From an uncultured Selenomonadaceae bacterium (GTDB taxonomy: Bacteria; Bacillota; Negativicutes; Selenomonadales; Selenomonadaceae): a stretch of 10,207 nucleotides of DNA. The notes beneath the pieces are model-generated. The model did not search any database, had not been told where the DNA came from, and saw only the letters and a program-made list of their open reading frames with translations. Each line of letters starts with the position of its first letter. Position 1 is the first letter of the stretch. A program made the translations under genes and the position numbers. Below are positions 7,863 through 10,207 of this stretch, piece after piece. The stretch is taken from the NCBI GenBank assembly GCA_905236255.1, contig CAJOPK010000257.1:1-10207 (forward strand). Direction: 5' to 3'.

Positions 7863-7933
7863 AAATTTCCTGCAAAGTCACCCGATAACAGCAAAAGAAC
7901 TTAACCGCCGCCGTTAAAAATTTTTCGGAAACA

Positions 7934-7966
7934 AAAGAGACTTCCCAAAATTTGAGAAGTCTCTTT
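7934..7966 (-). terminator. Rho-independent terminator of the porin gene
   Basis: The arms AAAGAGACTTC and GAAGTCTCTTT form an 11-bp perfect stem. Pairing continues inward past one mismatch toward an AAAATTT loop. On the minus strand the stem is followed by TTTTGTTT. It lies 74 bp beyond the porin stop codon. The plus-strand reading is less T-rich after the stem (TTTCTTT), so it may work weakly in both directions. Confidence 0.88.
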
Positions 7967-8039
7967 CTTTGATGCTTTCAACGGAGCATCCGCCGATCAA
8001 ATTTCAAAACCTTTTGCGTTAAGTTGTTCCGCTTTAAGA

Positions 8040-9350
8040 TTAGAAGAACAATTCAACACGACCGAAGAGTTTGCTGAAGTCGCCGCCGCCGGTGATGTAT
8101 TCACCCTGCGCATACTTCGCGATAAGACCGACGTTCTTGAACGGAGCATAAGCACCGCCGACGAACCAGCCTTTGGTTCCGTAGAGAACATCATCGGAAG
8201 TTGTGCCGAGCAAGGAAGTGTTGGCACCGAATTTACGATAACCTGCCCATACGCTCCAGCTGTGTCTTACGGCTGCGTTAGCGTAAGTACCATAGTTGAG
8301 TTCGGCCTGCCAAGAACTCTTTTCGTAATCGGCTTTCTGGTTACGTGCATAAGAACCGGTAAGTTTCAATTTATCACCGAAGCGGTAACCGGTGTTGACG
8401 GACCAAATCTGTGCTTTCTTCTCTTTGGCATCTTTGCTGTAGTCAAAAGCTTGGAAATCGTCATCTTTTACATAGTAGTAACCGGCACCGAGAATGAATC
8501 CTTTTTCACCCGGATCATACTGAAGGTTGATACCGAGCATTGTCGAAGGATCGACACCGGCATATTTGTCGGCATAACCGCCCTTCGTACCGTTGTTTTT
8601 AAATCTGTAGGAACCGGAAGCAACGTCGGCATCCTCAATACGACCTGCCATAACGGTAGCTTTCAATTTGTTACCGAAAGTAGCCTGAACACCGGAGAGC
8701 TCATCATCCCAGACAAGACCGGATTCATTGGTGTAAAGTTCAAATTTACCGACTTTCAACTGGAAGTTTTTGTAATCAGCCTGCGCCCATGCACGTTTGA
8801 GTTTAACATCGGTCGTGGTGTCGTTCTTCATTTCACCTTCGCCGTCCAAACGAGCGTTGACTGACCAATGATTGTTGACTTCCGCTCTCGGTTCAAGACG
8901 GAACACATAACCGTTGCTGTTGGTCTTTGCTTTTCTGCCGGTATCCGACGGATCGATGCGTTTGCTGCCGTAAGTGTACTCTACTTTGCCGTGCCAAGCA
9001 ACCTTGTCGGCATTTCTTTCGAGTTCGGCAACGCGAACGCCGAGGTTATCGAGTTCATCACGGAATTCGGCAGCGAGTTTTTCAAGTTCGGCATTGTTCG
9101 TGCCTGCCGGCTGTTTTGCCATTGCTTTCGCAATCATCTGAGCCATTTCGTAACGGGTGATGTTGCGGTTACCCATGTAAGTGCCGTCGCCGTAACCTTC
9201 GATAACGCCTTCGCTGGCAAGTTTGGTTACGGACGCATAAGCCCAGTGTCCCTGCGGGACATCGCTGAACGGATTGGCGGCTGCAAAAGTGGTGGAAGCC
9301 GCACCGACGACCAACGCGGTGGTCAAAGCTGAAACAACTGTTTTTTTCAT
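8040..9350 (-). CDS. ompM: OmpM-type outer-membrane porin with SLH domain
   Basis: This is a major outer-membrane protein that should both form a pore and tether the outer membrane to peptidoglycan. Its 436 residues are: a signal peptide (1 to about 24, ending STTFAAA); one SLH domain (about 26-78, with FSDVPQGHWAYASVTKLAS, EGYGDGTY and ITRYEMAQMI); a short predicted coiled coil (84-115, ELEKLAAEFRDELDNLGVRV); then alternating beta-strand sequence ending GRVELFF, with the terminal Phe used for barrel insertion. In Negativicutes the SLH domain binds polyamine-modified peptidoglycan. AAGGAGG (9360-9366) decides the start: it is 9 nt from the ATG at 9350 but directly abuts the in-frame ATG at 9359, and a longer TTG-initiated reading would run into the leader. 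The gene is monocistronic, with its own promoter and terminator. Codon third positions look richer in C and G than in the neighbours, as in highly expressed genes. The family is secure; the exact paralogue is not. Confidence 0.94.
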   Translation of the reverse strand: MKKTVVSALTTALVVGAASTTFAAANPFSDVPQGHWAYASVTKLASEGVIEGYGDGTYMGNRNITRYEMAQMIAKAMAKQPAGTNNAELEKLAAEFRDELDNLGVRVAELERNADKVAWHGKVEYTYGSKRIDPSDTGRKAKTNSNGYVFRLEPRAEVNNHWSVNARLDGEGEMKNDTTTDVKLKRAWAQADYKNFQLKVGKFELYTNESGLVWDDELSGVQATFGNKLKATVMAGRIEDADVASGSYRFKNNGTKGGYADKYAGVDPSTMLGINLQYDPGEKGFILGAGYYYVKDDDFQAFDYSKDAKEKKAQIWSVNTGYRFGDKLKLTGSYARNQKADYEKSSWQAELNYGTYANAAVRHSWSVWAGYRKFGANTSLLGTTSDDVLYGTKGWFVGGAYAPFKNVGLIAKYAQGEYITGGGDFSKLFGRVELFF

Positions 9351-9488
9351 TTTGAACATCCTCCTTAAAGATGAACCGTTAATGAAAGTTTTGATTTTTG
9401 ACTTCCCGGTTGCGGTTCGGATGTTCCCGATAAGTGAGTGTCCATGTTTCCTCAACTGCGCGGAACTCTTGCCGCTCCCCCTGAAGTC
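9351..9488 (-). promoter_or_regulatory. Long 5' leader of the porin mRNA with Shine-Dalgarno
   Basis: From the predicted start near 9488 to the ATG is about 138 nt. It ends with a strong AAGGAGG (9360-9366). Two interleaved 6-bp complementary pairs are visible on the minus strand: GACTTC (9488-9483) with GAAGTC (9405-9400), and GAACCG (9418-9413) with CGGTTC (9378-9373). They could form alternative stems or a pseudoknot just upstream of the ribosome binding site. No known riboswitch class is recognised. Leaders of this length on major porin mRNAs are common targets of small-RNA or stability control. Confidence 0.45.
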
Positions 9489-9494
9489 GGCGCA

Positions 9495-9523
9495 ATAATA
9501 GACCGGAATTTTTCCGTTGTCAA
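9495..9523 (-). promoter_or_regulatory. Strong sigma-70 promoter of the porin gene
   Basis: On the minus strand TTGACA (9523-9518) is a perfect -35 box. After an optimal 17-nt spacer comes TATTAT (9500-9495), one base from the -10 consensus. The DNA just upstream of the -35 box (about 9524-9560) is strongly A/T-rich, like an UP element. The spacer contains a small symmetric CGGAA/TTCCG (9504-9516) that could be incidental. It faces the porin gene, and transcription should begin near 9488. Confidence 0.85.
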
Positions 9524-9905
9524 CACTTTTTATGAAATTTTAATAAAGAATTTTCATCAGGCTTTCAGAATAAGCCCAAAATACAGCATTGACGCGAAAG
9601 ATATTATTTTCACTTACCGGAAAAATTCATATCGTTTTCAAAAATCCCGCCCGGACACTCAAAAATTCGCGCTTATGATTTGCGCGCGGCATTTGATTGA
9701 CCGTCTTCACGGGAAATTAACTCGGAGTGTTTCAAAGGTTTAAAATTTGTGGCGCGTTATCGGCAGGAAAATTTTAAAATTCCCGGAATTGACTTCGGCG
9801 TTAAACAGAAACAAAACAATTCGCCGGGCTTTGACATGGTGGGCGTTACCGACTTCAACCAAAAGGATATTGTAATGAAACGCGCCTCTCGTGTTTACAA
9901 ATTCG
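9524..9905. other. Intergenic stretch, no supported gene
   Basis: About 380 bases between the porin promoter and the chemoreceptor remnant. Short open frames exist on the plus strand (for example up to 9743 and 9749-9958), but they lack credible start signals and recognisable domains. The first of these also runs back through the porin promoter. A 27-codon reading from an ATG at 9875 has AAGGA upstream but overlaps the chemoreceptor fragment out of frame and is probably chance. The A/T-rich DNA next to 9524 likely serves the porin promoter. The rest is probably decayed sequence. Confidence 0.5.
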
Positions 9906-10037
9906 GACGAGGCGCAGACGGTTTCGGCGGCAACTCAACAGCAGTCCGCATCCGTTGACGAAATTGCAACCGCCGGCAGAAATCTTGCAAATTTGGCGAA
10001 CTATCTGCAAAATGCCGCAGATAAATTTGGAATGTGA
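9906..10037 (+). pseudogene. Remnant: C-terminal end of a methyl-accepting chemotaxis protein
   Basis: Forty-three codons plus a stop in frame 3 read as the extreme C-terminus of a chemoreceptor signalling domain. DEAQTVSAATQQQSASVDEI is followed by ATAGRNLANLANYLQNAADK and a final FGM. The AAT-x-QQSAS-x-(D/E)EI core and the helical LA-x-LA-x-x-LQ-x-A-x-KF tail are typical of the end of the MCP coiled coil. The frame is closed by a TGA at 9876-9878, and no other frame upstream shows the highly conserved hairpin tip or any transmembrane helix. The start and almost the whole gene are therefore gone. It is most likely a deletion remnant. A recombination scar is an alternative, and an assembly error is less likely. 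Confidence 0.7.
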
Positions 10038-10052
10038 ATTGGGGACTGAAAA

Positions 10053-10207
10053 TTGAAGGACGATTTAAGAAACAAATTGATTGAAGAAGTCAATGCAACG
10101 GATTTTGAAAAAAATTTGCCGGAAGAAATCGAGGGTTTCAAATTGAAAAAAATCTTCGATGCAACCGGCGACAAGTTCAATTATTTTTCTTATGTCAATC
10201 CCGAAAG
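10053..10207 (+). CDS. Hypothetical protein, N-terminal part (runs off window)
   Basis: An open frame of 51 codons continues past the window edge. It starts at a TTG with GGGGA 7 nt upstream and an in-frame TGA shortly before, so the start is plausible though not an ATG. The predicted N-terminus (KDDLRNKLIEEVNATDFEKN, then LPEEIEGFKLKKIFDATGD) is charged and soluble, without signal peptide or membrane helix. Composition and codon use match the real genes of the window. I do not recognise the family. It begins 15 nt after the chemoreceptor remnant's stop on the same strand, so the two may once have been one operon. Confidence 0.6.
   Translation, partial: MKDDLRNKLIEEVNATDFEKNLPEEIEGFKLKKIFDATGDKFNYFSYVNPE

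Noticed and set aside
8262..9332. Two long plus-strand open frames (200 and 154 codons) opposite the porin gene
   Set aside because: They mirror the codon bias of the highly expressed porin gene. The porin has a signal peptide, SLH domain, promoter and terminator, so these are shadows.
9351..9455. Longer porin start at a TTG, or at the ATG at 9359
   Set aside because: AAGGAGG abuts the 9359 ATG with no spacing but is 9 nt from the 9350 ATG, which also begins a canonical signal peptide.
9668..9686. CGCGC / GCGCG hairpin followed by a short T run on the minus strand
   Set aside because: The stem has only 5 bp and no minus-strand gene lies to its right to be terminated.
9766..9787. Near-palindromic A/T-rich segment around AATTTTAAAATT
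   Set aside because: Such symmetry is expected by chance in this A/T-rich DNA, and nothing nearby gives it a role.
9875..9958. Possible 27-residue basic peptide with AAGGA upstream of its ATG
   Set aside because: It overlaps the chemoreceptor remnant out of frame and has no recognisable features, so it is most likely chance.

Overview
The window looks like chromosomal DNA of a diderm Firmicute, most likely class Negativicutes. The main reason is the gene at 8040-9350. It encodes an OmpM-type porin: signal peptide, one SLH domain, short coiled coil and beta-barrel ending in phenylalanine. That architecture ties the outer membrane to peptidoglycan in Veillonella and Selenomonas relatives. The DNA is AT-rich, with long A/T runs outside genes. 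I cannot name the genus.

Left block (44-4146, minus strand): a tight three-gene operon, read from right to left. It starts with a lipoprotein carrying a peptidoglycan glucosaminidase domain and TPR repeats. It continues with TrkA (two RCK domains), which overlaps the lipoprotein gene by 4 bp (ATGA), and ends with TrkH, 6 bp further on. Together they join a wall hydrolase or wall-binding lipoprotein to a K+ uptake system. A divergent intergenic region (4147-4374) separates it from a plus-strand ThrE-type threonine/serine exporter (4375-5727). That spacer is mostly one large imperfect inverted repeat centred near 4261, and its arms read outward toward each gene with shared sequence. This is the most striking unexplained structure in the window.

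Middle block (5744-7812, minus strand): a VirK/YbjX-family (DUF535) gene followed, with a 4-bp ATGA overlap, by a GT4-like glycosyltransferase. The pair ends convergently 16 bp from the exporter gene. A short inverted repeat in the VirK-family leader could hide its ribosome binding site.

Right block (7934-9523, minus strand): the OmpM-type porin. It has a near-consensus sigma-70 promoter (TTGACA, 17 nt, TATTAT) with A/T-rich DNA upstream, a leader of about 138 nt, a strong Shine-Dalgarno that decides the start, and a clear rho-independent terminator. It looks like a highly expressed, self-contained transcription unit.

Right edge: roughly 380 bases (9524-9905) hold no gene I can support. They are followed by a decayed 3' end of a methyl-accepting chemotaxis protein gene (9906-10037, plus) and the start of an unrecognised plus-strand gene that runs off the window (10053 onward).

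I saw no rRNA, tRNA, CRISPR array, insertion sequence or phage gene. Nothing here is a convincing new multi-gene system. The points worth following are the mirrored divergent promoter region, the coupled wall-lipoprotein/Trk operon, the VirK-glycosyltransferase pair and the chemoreceptor remnant.
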